Source: Sphingomonas sp. Leaf339 (lineage in GTDB: Bacteria; Pseudomonadota; Alphaproteobacteria; Sphingomonadales; Sphingomonadaceae). Taken from it: a stretch of 64,000 nt of DNA. How positions within the stretch are numbered: the first letter of the stretch is position 1; every line of letters starts with the position of its first letter. The position numbers and the translations under genes were made by a program. The stretch is taken from positions 496,001-560,000 of the forward strand of contig NZ_LMRS01000012.1 in NCBI RefSeq assembly GCF_001426195.1, given 5' to 3'. The notes below the pieces were generated by a model. That model worked only from the letters and a program-made list of their open reading frames with translations, did no database searches and was not told where the DNA came from. Shown in pieces: positions 53,223 through 62,893 of this stretch.

Positions 53223-54616
53223 GCCCGCCTAAAGGCCGCGGCGAGATTAGGGAGACTGGCGCGATGGCGATCAAACCCATCGCTGTGATCGCGTTCCAGA
53301 AACTCGACCAACGCCGGCAGCCCGATAGGACGACTGATAAAATATCCCTGTACGACGTCGCAGCCCATGACGGACAATAACGCGAAAGCCGCGGCCGTCT
53401 CCACCCCTTCCGCCACGACCTCCATCTCCAGCGCATGCGCCAGATCGATGGTCGACCGCACGATCAGCGGATCGCGGTTAGAGCTGGTCAACTGCGTCAC
53501 GAACAGCTTGTCGATCTTCAGTTCACGCGCCGGCAACTGCTTCAGATAGGCAAGCGACGACAGGCCGGCCCCGTAATCGTCGATCGCGATCACGATGCCG
53601 ATATCGGCGAAGGCCTGCAAATGCGCGATCGCCGTTTCCGGCTCGCGGATCACCGCGGTTTCAGTGATCTCGAAGCCGATCTTGACGCCGCTGCTCTGCA
53701 CCAGCGCGCACGCCCGGCGGACGAAGCGTGCATCGGACAGCAAACCGCCCGAGATGTTGATGAACACCGTGATGTCATGGCCACCGGCGGCCAGCAGGCG
53801 CTGATCCTTAACCACTTGCTGGATCGTCCAGACCGTCAGATCGACGATATCGCGCGATTCTTCGGCCAACGAGATGAAATCGCCGGGTAGCACAAGGCCG
53901 CGAACTGGATGTTGCCACCGGACCAGCGCCTCGACACTCGCGATTCGCTGGCTGCGCAAATGCGCCTTGGGCTGATATTGCAGGAACAACTCGCCCTTGC
54001 CGATCGCGGCGCGAAGATCGCGCGCCAAACTGGCCCGGTCGAGCACCGCTTCGCCCTCACCGATCCCGCGAATCACCGGCTCGCGAGCCTCCCGCGCATC
54101 AGCCAACGCATGTTCCGCTTCATCGATCAGGCGGACTTCATCGCACTGCACGGCGGCGCATACCGAGGCGCCGAACAACATTTCGACCGCATAAGGCTCG
54201 CCGTCGACCAGAAAAGCGCCCTCGAATCGTGAGTCAATCCGACGAAGCGCCATATCGAGCGCGTCGCGACTCGGCGCGGAAAACGCGATATCGATCCGGT
54301 CCCGACCCATGATCGATATCATCGAACCGGCAATCAGATCGCGAAGCAGAACGACAATGTCCTCTGCCAGGCGATTGGCACGATCGATGCCTAAGTGCCT
54401 GCGAAGAATGGCGAAGTTTGCCACCTGCGCGACGATCAGAAAGCGCCAGTGATCGTGCGGCACCAATCGGCCAGCCACTCCCCGACAATCGGCGGGTGAG
54501 ACGTTCGCTCCCTCCGGCATCGGGCCGGAACCGTTGCCATCGCCACGTTCCATGCTCCGACCGTTAGGGGGAAGGGTTAAATATTCCCTTAAAGAGGCGT
54601 CAAACCGTTTTGGCAT
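53219..54616 (-). CDS. Cyclic-di-GMP phosphodiesterase-type (EAL) protein with degenerate GGDEF-like region
   Basis: A protein of 465 residues, with no transmembrane segment. The N-terminal half (about 55-190) is GGDEF-like in layout but lacks a GGDEF signature, so it is unlikely to make c-di-GMP. The EAL domain has [10 protein letters not shown] (EAL), [33 protein letters not shown] and VVAEGVET, and so keeps the metal and catalytic residues of a c-di-GMP hydrolase. It is the first gene of the leftward operon with the TPR-kinase and a receiver protein. ATG 54616 lacks a clear ribosome binding site. Confidence 0.93.
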   Translation of the reverse strand: MPKRFDASLREYLTLPPNGRSMERGDGNGSGPMPEGANVSPADCRGVAGRLVPHDHWRFLIVAQVANFAILRRHLGIDRANRLAEDIVVLLRDLIAGSMISIMGRDRIDIAFSAPSRDALDMALRRIDSRFEGAFLVDGEPYAVEMLFGASVCAAVQCDEVRLIDEAEHALADAREAREPVIRGIGEGEAVLDRASLARDLRAAIGKGELFLQYQPKAHLRSQRIASVEALVRWQHPVRGLVLPGDFISLAEESRDIVDLTVWTIQQVVKDQRLLAAGGHDITVFINISGGLLSDARFVRRACALVQSSGVKIGFEITETAVIREPETAIAHLQAFADIGIVIAIDDYGAGLSSLAYLKQLPARELKIDKLFVTQLTSSNRDPLIVRSTIDLAHALEMEVVAEGVETAAAFALLSVMGCDVVQGYFISRPIGLPALVEFLERDHSDGFDRHRASLPNLAAAFRRA

Positions 54617-54628
54617 GCGTTAAGGCGA

Positions 54629-54657
54629 TTGTGGCATGGTTAATTTTCTATTACTAA
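54629..54657 (+). promoter_or_regulatory. Candidate promoter of the 17-codon ORF
   Basis: TTGTGG (54629-54634) and TACTAA (54652-54657) are exactly 17 bases apart. The start would be near 54664, leaving a leader of about 33 bases before the ATG at 54697. It is divergent from the EAL gene, whose ATG is at 54616. Pattern match only. Confidence 0.4.
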
Positions 54658-54696
54658 GGCTACGCGTCCAACGTGGCGCGAACGAGGGAGTATATT

Positions 54697-54750
54697 ATGC
54701 TGAAGTTCTTGCTTTCGCTGATCTATACCGAGCACATCAAGCCTTGGTAA
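54697..54750 (+). CDS. Very small ORF, 17 codons (MLKFLLSLIYTEHIKPW)
   Basis: Seventeen codons from ATG 54697 to TAA 54750, with an optimal GAGGGAG six bases before the ATG. The peptide is half hydrophobic (MLKFLLSLIY) and half polar (TEHIKPW). It sits on the plus strand in a gap of 243 bases between two leftward genes, with a promoter-like sequence before it and a long hairpin 8 bases after its stop. It could be a real small membrane-active or signalling peptide, or a leader peptide for regulatory RNA. No relative recognised. Confidence 0.5.
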   Translation: MLKFLLSLIYTEHIKPW

Positions 54751-54757
54751 GCTGACT

Positions 54758-54813
54758 TCGGCTCGGGATGATATCATTGCTTCCTTTGGCAGCATTGTCT
54801 TGTTCCGAGCCGA
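54758..54813 (+). terminator. Long hairpin after the 17-codon ORF
   Basis: CGGCTCGG (54759-54766) pairs perfectly with CCGAGCCG (54805-54812). One flanking T-A pair outside and further G-U and A-T pairs inside lengthen the stem, which closes a 38-base loop. No T-tract follows, so it is not a classic terminator; it may stabilise a small RNA or control the peptide transcript. Confidence 0.5.
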
Positions 54814-54859
54814 TTTGTATAGGTCAATACTGATTACTTAATCGCGAATTGCGTCCCGG

Positions 54860-56335
54860 TTAGGTCGTAAATATCATTTGCCGCCATAATGAGCCCGTTC
54901 GCAACGCAATAATGTCCAATAGATAATTCTGATTAAGCCGCCACGGCCTTTTGCGTCCCTGCGTCGGTAAAAATCCAGCTGCGCGCTCAATATATCCTGA
55001 TGAAAATGGCACGAACGCTGCCTTTTCCATTTTGGCATCGTTGTTGGATGGCCTCGCCACCAGCAAACCCCGCCGCCGCATCATGTTGAGCAGCCGGCAC
55101 AGGTAAGCCGCGGTCAGGTCGGCCTTCAATGTCCATGAGGCATTTGTGTACCCGAACGTGTTGATCAGGTTCGGAATACCGTCGAACATCATCCCCCTGT
55201 ACTGCAATCGGCCGGCAAATCCTACCGCCGTGCCATCGATTGCAAAAGCGATGCCGCCGGCCAGTTTTATCGTGAGGCCGGTCGCCGTGACGATGATATC
55301 CGCGGGCAGTTCTTGCCCCGACCTCAGCAGGATGCCCTTCGTCGTCAACCGATCGATCGTGTCCGTCGCGACGGATGCATCACCCTTGCGGATCGCCGCG
55401 AACAGGTCGCCATCCGGGGTCAGGCAGACGCGCTGATCCCATGGCGCATAACGCGGCGTGAAGTGTGTGCCGACATCATAATCTGCGCCCAACGCCAGCT
55501 GTACCTGGCCAGTGATCCGCCGCTTCACGGCCGCTGGCCATCTTCGCGCCGCCGCGAACAGGACGATCGACGACAGGATATTCTTGGCGCGGATCGCCGA
55601 ATAGGCTGCTTTGGTGGGCAGAGCCTGGCGCAACCAGGTTGCCACGGCATCGACCGCCGGCATCGCCACCACATAACTGGGCGATCGCTGCAGCATCGTC
55701 ACGTGCGCCGCCTTGTCCGCCAGCGCGGGCACTAGTGTGACAGCGGTCGCCCCGCTGCCGATCACCACGACGCGCTGGCCGGTAACATCCAACGGGGCCG
55801 GCCAGTGCTGCGGATGGACGATCGTCCCCTCGAACTCGTCCGCCCCTGCAAATACCGGCGCATGGCCAGCCGCATAGTCGTAATAGCCTGCGCATAGATC
55901 GATGAATGAACAGGTGATCGCGAACGTCCCTTCGGGGCCGCTACCCTCGACCATCCAACGCCGCTCCGCCGACGACCATGACGCCCGGTCGATGCGCACG
56001 CCGAAGGAGATATGGCGATCGATGCCAAACGCCTTCGCCGTATCCTCGACATAGGTCCGGATCGATTCGCCATCAGCGATCGTCTTACCGCCCGTCCAGG
56101 GTCTGAAGGCGAAACCCAGCGTATACATATCAGAATCTGATCTGACGCCCGGATATCGGAACAGATCCCACGTCCCGCCGATCGCCGCCCGCGCCTCGAC
56201 GATCATATAGGACCGATCGGGGCAACGGGTCTGGAGATGGTATGCCGCGCTGATCCCCGAGATACCGGCGCCGACGATCAGCACATCGACGTGCTTCACC
56301 GCACCGGTATCGTTCCGCTCCATTCTGCCGAACAT
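54860..56335 (-). CDS. Flavin-containing monooxygenase, Baeyer-Villiger type
   Basis: A protein of 491 residues, EthA-like. The FAD motif is VLIVGAGISGISAAYHL, followed by ARAAIGGTWDLFRYPGVRSDSDMYTLGF, which is a hallmark of this branch. The NADPH motif is RVVVIGSGATAVTLVPALADKA. The C-terminal FAD stretch IIVTATGL is present. These enzymes insert oxygen next to ketones or oxygenate S/N groups using NADPH and O2. ATG 56335 is preceded by AGGGG at a rather long spacing. The downstream 54617-54859 gap holds the 17-codon unit. Confidence 0.93.
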   Translation of the reverse strand: MFGRMERNDTGAVKHVDVLIVGAGISGISAAYHLQTRCPDRSYMIVEARAAIGGTWDLFRYPGVRSDSDMYTLGFAFRPWTGGKTIADGESIRTYVEDTAKAFGIDRHISFGVRIDRASWSSAERRWMVEGSGPEGTFAITCSFIDLCAGYYDYAAGHAPVFAGADEFEGTIVHPQHWPAPLDVTGQRVVVIGSGATAVTLVPALADKAAHVTMLQRSPSYVVAMPAVDAVATWLRQALPTKAAYSAIRAKNILSSIVLFAAARRWPAAVKRRITGQVQLALGADYDVGTHFTPRYAPWDQRVCLTPDGDLFAAIRKGDASVATDTIDRLTTKGILLRSGQELPADIIVTATGLTIKLAGGIAFAIDGTAVGFAGRLQYRGMMFDGIPNLINTFGYTNASWTLKADLTAAYLCRLLNMMRRRGLLVARPSNNDAKMEKAAFVPFSSGYIERAAGFLPTQGRKRPWRLNQNYLLDIIALRTGSLWRQMIFTT

Positions 56336-56366
56336 GGCACCCGACCCCTGTCAGGTAAAGTCGGCC

Positions 56367-59300
56367 TCAATAGTTCTTCGAATAGCGCAGACTGCCGCTC
56401 GATCCGCCGAACGAGCCGGTTGCGGTCAACAGACTGAGCGTCCGGCTTAGCGCGATTTCCAACTGCGTGGCGGTAAAGCCGCGCGCATCGGTCACGATCT
56501 CTACATAGATGTCGTCGGTCAGATATTTGCCCGCCGCCAGACTGGTACCACGGCCCGACGCTTCGTCGGCGCCAAGCACGCGCAGTCGGTCGAACCCCGT
56601 CGCCGAGCGCAGCTTGCCCAGCGGATTAAGGCCACCGCCGCCCGACCCGCGCAGTGAGTTGAGCGCGGACGCCAGCTGGATCGCCTCCATCGCCGACAGG
56701 TTCTCCGGATTGGTGCCGAACAGCAACCGGCTCAGCACCTCGTCCTGTGGCAGGGTCGGCGTCGAAGTGAAGCTGATCTGCGGCCGCTGCCCGGTCCCGG
56801 TGACGTTGATCGTCGCGGTGATACCGTCGGTCGTGGTCGTCGCCTGGATGTTGATATCCGGATCGGTCAGTGCGCCGCCCCGGAAGCGAATCATCCCGCG
56901 ACTGACGTCGAAGCGCTTGCCGGCGAAGGAATAGGTGCCGCGGATCAGGTCAAGCCCGCCGGTGATGACCGGTGCGGCCGACGTACCGCCGATGCGCAGG
57001 TCCATCTCCCATTCCGACTCCAGCCCCATGCCCGACACGAACAGCTGGTTGTCCGCCCGCACCCGCAGGTCGAGCCGGAACAGGCCCACCGGTGGCGCGG
57101 CGGCGGGTCGATCCGTTGGCTTCGGCGTCCGCATCTCGCTGCGACGGCGAATACCGGTCAACTCCGGCACTTCGGCCGCACCCTGACGGATGATCTGGTA
57201 ACGCGCATTCGGGATCGTCAGCTCGCCCTGGATCAGGCCGCCGTTCGGCCCATTGGTCAGGTGGATCGTCCCGCTGCTCGTCGCTGCCAGGGCATCGCTA
57301 TTCGCCAGCCGGGCGTTGTCGAGGGTTGCGCGCAGGTCGATCGGGAAGCCGGCCGCGGACGCCAGCCCGATCGTCCCCTGCGCCAGCACCGTGCCGTCAC
57401 CCGCGCGGGCGGCAAGACGCGTGATCTCCAGCCGGTCGTTGTTGAATCGACCCGCCAGTTGCATCCGCGACAGCCGCGTCCCGAACGTCTCGTTGTCATA
57501 AGTCAGATTGTCGGCGCGGATCTGGCCGTTCAGGCGCGGTGCCGACACCTGCCCGGAGAAGTCCGCCGCCACCGCGATCGGCCCGGTCAGTTGCTGACCC
57601 TGCAACGCCGCGAACGAGAACAGCAGCGACGAAGGACCGTTATACCGGATACCGCCAGACAGCGGCGCCGACATCAGTCGCGTCGTCCATGATCCCGCCC
57701 CCGGCGGCAACGGCCTAAGCGTCGCAAGCATCCGCCCGACCGCCGTCTGGCCGCTCTTCACCAGCGCGCGCGCCTCGCCGCCATCGGCAAGCAACCGGCC
57801 GGCGAACACGATGTCGACCGGGGTGGAGATCGCCGCCAGCCCCGTGCGCCGGAACTGCGCCACCGATACGCGGGCGTCCGCCGTTGGGAACGCGGTGCTC
57901 GACGCCTGAGCATAATCCAGGCTGCCGGTCGCCTGACCGGAAATGCCCAGATTGGGCACGAACGCGCTGATCACCGACAGATCGAGCCGATCGAGCCGCA
58001 CCTGCACGTTGGTGGCATTGCCGAACGAACCCGCCAGCCGCGCCGAACCCTGATCGAACACCAATCGCGTCGGCGACAGGCGATAGGCACCCTTCACCGA
58101 CTGGATACGCGCCGGATTGGCGGTACGGAAGTTGATGCCGTTCGCCATGCCCTGCAACGCGACCAGATAATCGTTCGGCGACAGCCGCGCATTCATCGCG
58201 ACGCGGAACGGCACGCCGTTAGATCCCGTCAGCAACGCCTGCGCGGTGCCACGGCCGCCGACATAATTCACCTTCGCCCGCGCCGACTGAATGACGGTCG
58301 GGCCATAGCGCGTATCCGCCAGTTGCACGTCGGCGACGACCTGCGGCGCGTTCGGCAACATCACGACGCTGGCGTCGACCAACGCGCGGCCGATGGTGAA
58401 ATCGAGCTGCCCCGGCACCCGCGCATTATACGCACGCGCCGCCACATCGGCGCGCTGGTTGCCAGCCTGATTGGCCAGCCGGACATTACCGGTCAGGCCC
58501 TGTCCGTTGAATGCCAATGCGCCGGCGAACGGACCCGCAGCCGTCTGCACTATCCGCCCGTTCGCGACGATCCCAGCGAACACCACCCGGCGGACAACGA
58601 CGGCCAGCTGGTTGCCCGGCCGCACCAGAACGTCGGCGGTGAACGGGCCATAATTGGTGCCGCCGCTCGCGGTGACGGCATACGCACCGCTCCGGCCGAT
58701 GACGCGTGCCTGCAAATCGACCAGCCCGACGCCGACACCCGGTCTTGGCGCGCGCAGCACGACCACCGGACTCGTCGCCGACCCCGTCACCCGCGCCGAC
58801 AACGGACCATATTGTGTCGAGAAAGCATCGGCGTTCACCGCCACGGCACCGGTGCGCGGATCGAACCGACCCTCGCCGCGCGTCACGCGGAATTGGGGGG
58901 CGTTCATGCGCAGGCCGCTGAACGTCACGACACCCTCGGGACTATAGCCGACATCCGCGCGCACCACGGCGTTGCCACCCAGGAAATTGCGCGCGCCGTC
59001 GTTGAACAACTGCGTGGTCTGCGCGACGACACGGCCGGTGATGCCAAACCCGCCATTGGGCCCCGGCACCAGCCTGGCGTCGGTGGTCAGGTTGATGATT
59101 CCGATCGAGTCGACCCGGTAATTGTTGACCCGACCCTTCAGCGCGCCGCTGTACCGCCCGGTCTGCACGTTCGCGACGACGATGGCGGTCGCATCGATAT
59201 TGTCGGATCGGATACGCAGATTGTCCGACAGGATGTTCGGCATCGCAATCGCAAAGTCACCCTGGATCGACACGTTGTTGGCCAGCCCGCCCACGGCGGC

Positions 59301-60605
59301 ATTTAGGCCCGTGACGCGCTTTGCCCGCGCGTTGATCGGCACCAGGATGCGATCGGAATTCACCCGCGCCATACCCTCGGCATACAGGTTCTGCACGCCC
59401 ATATCGCCAAAACCGATCGCTGCCGCCGTCAGCTTGTAATCGACCGTCGGCGTGGCGAATGCACCGTCCAGCACGACCCGTGCGCTGACATCGCGACCGC
59501 TCAGGTTCGGCGCGATCGCGCCAGGCGTCAGCAGCTTGGCATCAACCGCGAAATTGGCGAAGCGGCTGTTGGCCAGATCGATCAGGCCGCCGGCATCCAC
59601 CGCCAGCGCATCGGACCGCAGCGTCATCCGCGTATCCGCGCGCCGCTCGTTCAGCGTCGTATCGATCGCCACCTGCAATTGCGGCGCGGTCAGCCGTTCG
59701 ACAGGGCCTTCCAGATACAGGCCTGGCCGCGTTACGCCGCGCACCTCGATATGTCCCTGCCGCGACGTCAGGGCCAGATTGGCCAGCTCACCGCCGCCCA
59801 GCCGTGCCAGCGCACGCCCCTGCCATGCGGCCCAACTGCCGCGACCGTCGATGGAAACAGCGAGCGGCTGCTTCAATCCACCCATCGTCGCGACGACACC
59901 GCCAACCGGCGCCTGCAACTTCACATTAAGGTCGAGCTTGTTCTGGTCCGGCACCGCATCCAGCCGCAGCGCGAGCCGATCGCCACCGGCCACGCCCGGC
60001 GCCCGCAGCGCCGCCGCATTGGCCACCAACTGCGCGCGGCGATCGGCGATGTGCACCGTACCGTCGAATGACAGGACATGTGCCTGCCCAGTCACCGGCG
60101 CGCTCATTACGAAGCGGCCGACCCGCATCCGGTTCACGTCAATGTCCAGATCAGGCAGCAGCGGCGCGTTGGGATCGCTCGGCGTCGGCTTCAGCGCCGG
60201 CCGGCGACGCAGCGTCACCGTATCGGCGGACAGCGCCCGGACATCGACATGGTTGCGCGCGAACGCGAACGGTCGCCAGTCGACCTCCAGCCGCGGACTA
60301 TCGAGGAACACGCCCTGGGGATCACTGACCCGCAAATCGGATAGCGTCATCCGTCCATAAAGCGAACCATCGATCCGCCCCACCTTGATCGTCAGACCCG
60401 ATGCCGTGGTGTAGCCGCCGATCTGGTCCGCCACGAAACGGCGACCGGGATCGGTATTGATCCCGAACAGCACCACCAGCACCAGCACGACCAGCCCCAG
60501 GATCGTCAGCCCGATCCATTTCAGGATGCGCTGCCATACGGGCCGCGACGAAGCGGTGCCCGGCGTGTCGGAAGTCGTGGTGTCGGACAGGGTGCCGTCG
60601 GCCAT
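56367..60605 (-). CDS. tamB: Translocation and assembly module TamB
   Basis: A protein of 1412 residues. One N-terminal transmembrane helix (WIGLTILGLVVLVLVVLFGI, about 31-50) is followed by a long periplasmic beta-rich body of repeating strands and the conserved C-terminal DUF490 domain (DLRIGGTSAAPVITGGLDLIRGTYSFAGKRF, INVTGTGQRPQISFTSTPTLPQDEVLSRLLFG). It bridges inner and outer membrane and cooperates with TamA in assembling outer-membrane proteins and moving lipid. Its ATG shares one base with the tamA stop (TAATG), so the pair is one operon. Confidence 0.95.
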   Translation of the reverse strand: MADGTLSDTTTSDTPGTASSRPVWQRILKWIGLTILGLVVLVLVVLFGINTDPGRRFVADQIGGYTTASGLTIKVGRIDGSLYGRMTLSDLRVSDPQGVFLDSPRLEVDWRPFAFARNHVDVRALSADTVTLRRRPALKPTPSDPNAPLLPDLDIDVNRMRVGRFVMSAPVTGQAHVLSFDGTVHIADRRAQLVANAAALRAPGVAGGDRLALRLDAVPDQNKLDLNVKLQAPVGGVVATMGGLKQPLAVSIDGRGSWAAWQGRALARLGGGELANLALTSRQGHIEVRGVTRPGLYLEGPVERLTAPQLQVAIDTTLNERRADTRMTLRSDALAVDAGGLIDLANSRFANFAVDAKLLTPGAIAPNLSGRDVSARVVLDGAFATPTVDYKLTAAAIGFGDMGVQNLYAEGMARVNSDRILVPINARAKRVTGLNAAVGGLANNVSIQGDFAIAMPNILSDNLRIRSDNIDATAIVVANVQTGRYSGALKGRVNNYRVDSIGIINLTTDARLVPGPNGGFGITGRVVAQTTQLFNDGARNFLGGNAVVRADVGYSPEGVVTFSGLRMNAPQFRVTRGEGRFDPRTGAVAVNADAFSTQYGPLSARVTGSATSPVVVLRAPRPGVGVGLVDLQARVIGRSGAYAVTASGGTNYGPFTADVLVRPGNQLAVVVRRVVFAGIVANGRIVQTAAGPFAGALAFNGQGLTGNVRLANQAGNQRADVAARAYNARVPGQLDFTIGRALVDASVVMLPNAPQVVADVQLADTRYGPTVIQSARAKVNYVGGRGTAQALLTGSNGVPFRVAMNARLSPNDYLVALQGMANGINFRTANPARIQSVKGAYRLSPTRLVFDQGSARLAGSFGNATNVQVRLDRLDLSVISAFVPNLGISGQATGSLDYAQASSTAFPTADARVSVAQFRRTGLAAISTPVDIVFAGRLLADGGEARALVKSGQTAVGRMLATLRPLPPGAGSWTTRLMSAPLSGGIRYNGPSSLLFSFAALQGQQLTGPIAVAADFSGQVSAPRLNGQIRADNLTYDNETFGTRLSRMQLAGRFNNDRLEITRLAARAGDGTVLAQGTIGLASAAGFPIDLRATLDNARLANSDALAATSSGTIHLTNGPNGGLIQGELTIPNARYQIIRQGAAEVPELTGIRRRSEMRTPKPTDRPAAAPPVGLFRLDLRVRADNQLFVSGMGLESEWEMDLRIGGTSAAPVITGGLDLIRGTYSFAGKRFDVSRGMIRFRGGALTDPDINIQATTTTDGITATINVTGTGQRPQISFTSTPTLPQDEVLSRLLFGTNPENLSAMEAIQLASALNSLRGSGGGGLNPLGKLRSATGFDRLRVLGADEASGRGTSLAAGKYLTDDIYVEIVTDARGFTATQLEIALSRTLSLLTATGSFGGSSGSLRYSKNY

Positions 60606-62782
60606 TAGAATGCTTGCCCGATCGAGATATACAGTGCGACCTTGCCATCGCCAGGTCGTGGATTGAGCGGGGTCGCGACATCGACGCGGAACGGGCCGAA
60701 ATTGGTGTAGAACCGCCCGCCGATACCGGCGCCGAATTTCAACGCGGAGAAGGTCGGCAGCTTCGCGTCATAACTGTTGCCGGCATCGATGAACGGCACG
60801 ATCCCGAAATTGCCGAAGCGATACCGCGCCTCGACCGCAAATTCGTTCAGCGACCGGCCGCCCACCGGATTGCCATCCGGATCGAGCGGCCCCAGCCGCT
60901 GATAACCGTAACCGCGCACCGACCCGCCACCGCCGCCATAATAGCGTCGCGAGGGGGCCAGATCGTCGCGCCCGATCCCCTGGATCGATCCCGCCCGCGC
61001 CCGCCCGGCAATCACCAGGCTGTCGTTGATCGGATAATAGACCGTGCCCTCCACCATCGTCCGCACATAGGGGCGCACGGCTCCCCGCACCGATGCTTCG
61101 GGGCTGAGGTTCAATTTCAGGCGGAAACCCTTGGTCGGATTGAGCAAACTGTCGGACCGGTCGAACACCACCTGTCCCGGCAGCGCCGCGATGCCATAGG
61201 TGCCGCGACGGCGCCGGCCGGCATCGAAATCATACACATCTTCGTTCGTGCCGGTGAGCTCGACGCCGTAGGAATAGGTCAGCGGCTTCTGCCAGATCGG
61301 CGTCGAATCATAGCTCCAGCGCATGGCAAGCGTGCCGATAAACGCTTCGTACGCGTCGTAATTCTGATGGCTGGCCGATGCGATCATCGTGAAGGTGCGG
61401 TCGCGCCGGCCGGCGTTCGATCGCCGGAACGTGCCCGACGCGCCCTGTTCCTGCGTACCCGCCACGATCGACCCGATCAGCGCGCCCTCGTCGGGGAACA
61501 GGTTGCGATGCTGCCAGCTTCCCTCAAGCCGGATGCCCTGTCCGGTCGAATAGCCACCCGTTGCGGCCAGCGTCCGCGCCGGACCCTTGGTCTGGCGTAC
61601 CAGCAGATCGACCGCTTCCGTCCCGTCGGGGTTCATCCGTCCGGTCCGCTGCGGTTCCACGGCGACGCTGTTGAACAGGCTCGTCGCGACCAGCGCATCA
61701 CGCAGATCGTCGGTCAGCCGCGCGTCGTATAGCTGCCCCTCGTCGAACCGCGGGAAGATGTTCAGATGATCGACCCCGAACACCGTATCGCCCGTCGTGG
61801 TGATTTTGCCGAACGACGATCGTGGCCCGGTATCGACCGGCAGCGTATAGGCACCCACCGCCGTCGGCGACTGATCCTCCAGCAGGATATCGCGCTCGCC
61901 GACCTTAACGAAGGGATAGCCCTGTTGCGGCAGCGTCAGGCTGACATTCGCCTCGGCACCCTGGATGCGTGCAGCCTCGATCGGATCGCCCACCTTCAAC
62001 GGCAGATTGCGGCGGATCAGGTCGGTCGGCACGACCGGATCGGCCTGCACCGTCACCGACGACAGCGTGTACAGCCGCCCCGGTGATGCGGTCAGCACCG
62101 CCTTCAGCCGGCCGGGCGTGGCTGGCACCTGCTCAACGACCGACACGGCGGTGGCGTCGTAATACCCCAACGACCGCATTAGCCGGACGGCCAGACTTTC
62201 ATCCTCACGCGCACGCGCCGATACCTGCGCAGTATTGGATGCCTTGCCCTTACCCTCGTTCAGCGCCGACAGCGACTTGAACTGACCATCCAGGCTCAGC
62301 TTCTCCAGCCCCTTCACTTCGGTGTCGTACCGAATTTCAGGACTGTCGACATTGGCGACGGTCGTGTTGTCGAGCGGGGTCGTGTCGAAGCTGGCGAGCG
62401 GCGTCAACGGCTGCGCCAGTGCCGGGTCCTCCGGCCCCACAGGCGCAAGCGTATCGCCGGTGGCCACGGGTGCGGTGGTCTGCGTGGTCGGGAGCGGCAC
62501 GGCACCCGGCTTCGCATCCGGCTGCATTGGTTCGAGTGGGGCATTGATATCACCGGACAGCGGCGGCAGCGCGGCGTTGAATTCCGCGTCCGGCACGATC
62601 GGCTGATTGCCCTGCGGATCGGATGCCGTCGCGGCGTCCGGCGCGGTGTCGGACTTCGGCGCATCCGGCCCCTTGGCAGGAGCGGTGCCCGGCCTGGCGA
62701 TCTGGCCGACGGCAGGAGAAGCGGCCATCAGCGCAACGGCCAACCAGTAATGCCGACGGTGCGGTACGATCACGCTGAACAA
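60605..62782 (-). CDS. tamA: TamA-type Omp85 outer-membrane protein
   Basis: A protein of 725 residues; TTG 62782 is the farthest start and GTG 62773 is close to it, and neither has an ideal ribosome binding site. The signal peptide is about 4-27 (LAVALMAASPAVGQ). A Pro/Ala/Asp-rich, low-complexity extension of about 130 residues follows, then POTRA domains (around 175-400; EIRYDTEVKGLEKLSLDG starts the first). The 16-strand barrel has GGYSTGQGIRLEGSWQHRN and the lid-lock type VRGYGYQRLGPLD, and ends GQAF. With TamB it assembles outer-membrane proteins. Confidence 0.93.
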   Translation of the reverse strand: MFSVIVPHRRHYWLAVALMAASPAVGQIARPGTAPAKGPDAPKSDTAPDAATASDPQGNQPIVPDAEFNAALPPLSGDINAPLEPMQPDAKPGAVPLPTTQTTAPVATGDTLAPVGPEDPALAQPLTPLASFDTTPLDNTTVANVDSPEIRYDTEVKGLEKLSLDGQFKSLSALNEGKGKASNTAQVSARAREDESLAVRLMRSLGYYDATAVSVVEQVPATPGRLKAVLTASPGRLYTLSSVTVQADPVVPTDLIRRNLPLKVGDPIEAARIQGAEANVSLTLPQQGYPFVKVGERDILLEDQSPTAVGAYTLPVDTGPRSSFGKITTTGDTVFGVDHLNIFPRFDEGQLYDARLTDDLRDALVATSLFNSVAVEPQRTGRMNPDGTEAVDLLVRQTKGPARTLAATGGYSTGQGIRLEGSWQHRNLFPDEGALIGSIVAGTQEQGASGTFRRSNAGRRDRTFTMIASASHQNYDAYEAFIGTLAMRWSYDSTPIWQKPLTYSYGVELTGTNEDVYDFDAGRRRRGTYGIAALPGQVVFDRSDSLLNPTKGFRLKLNLSPEASVRGAVRPYVRTMVEGTVYYPINDSLVIAGRARAGSIQGIGRDDLAPSRRYYGGGGGSVRGYGYQRLGPLDPDGNPVGGRSLNEFAVEARYRFGNFGIVPFIDAGNSYDAKLPTFSALKFGAGIGGRFYTNFGPFRVDVATPLNPRPGDGKVALYISIGQAF

Positions 62783-62893
62783 AGCCCCTTTGCCGATGGG
62801 CGTCCGCTGTACCGGATCATAACCCTAACTCCCCGTGCAACGCACCAATGGCCATATGGTTCAACACGTTCCGACACTTTGTCGCCCACGCAG

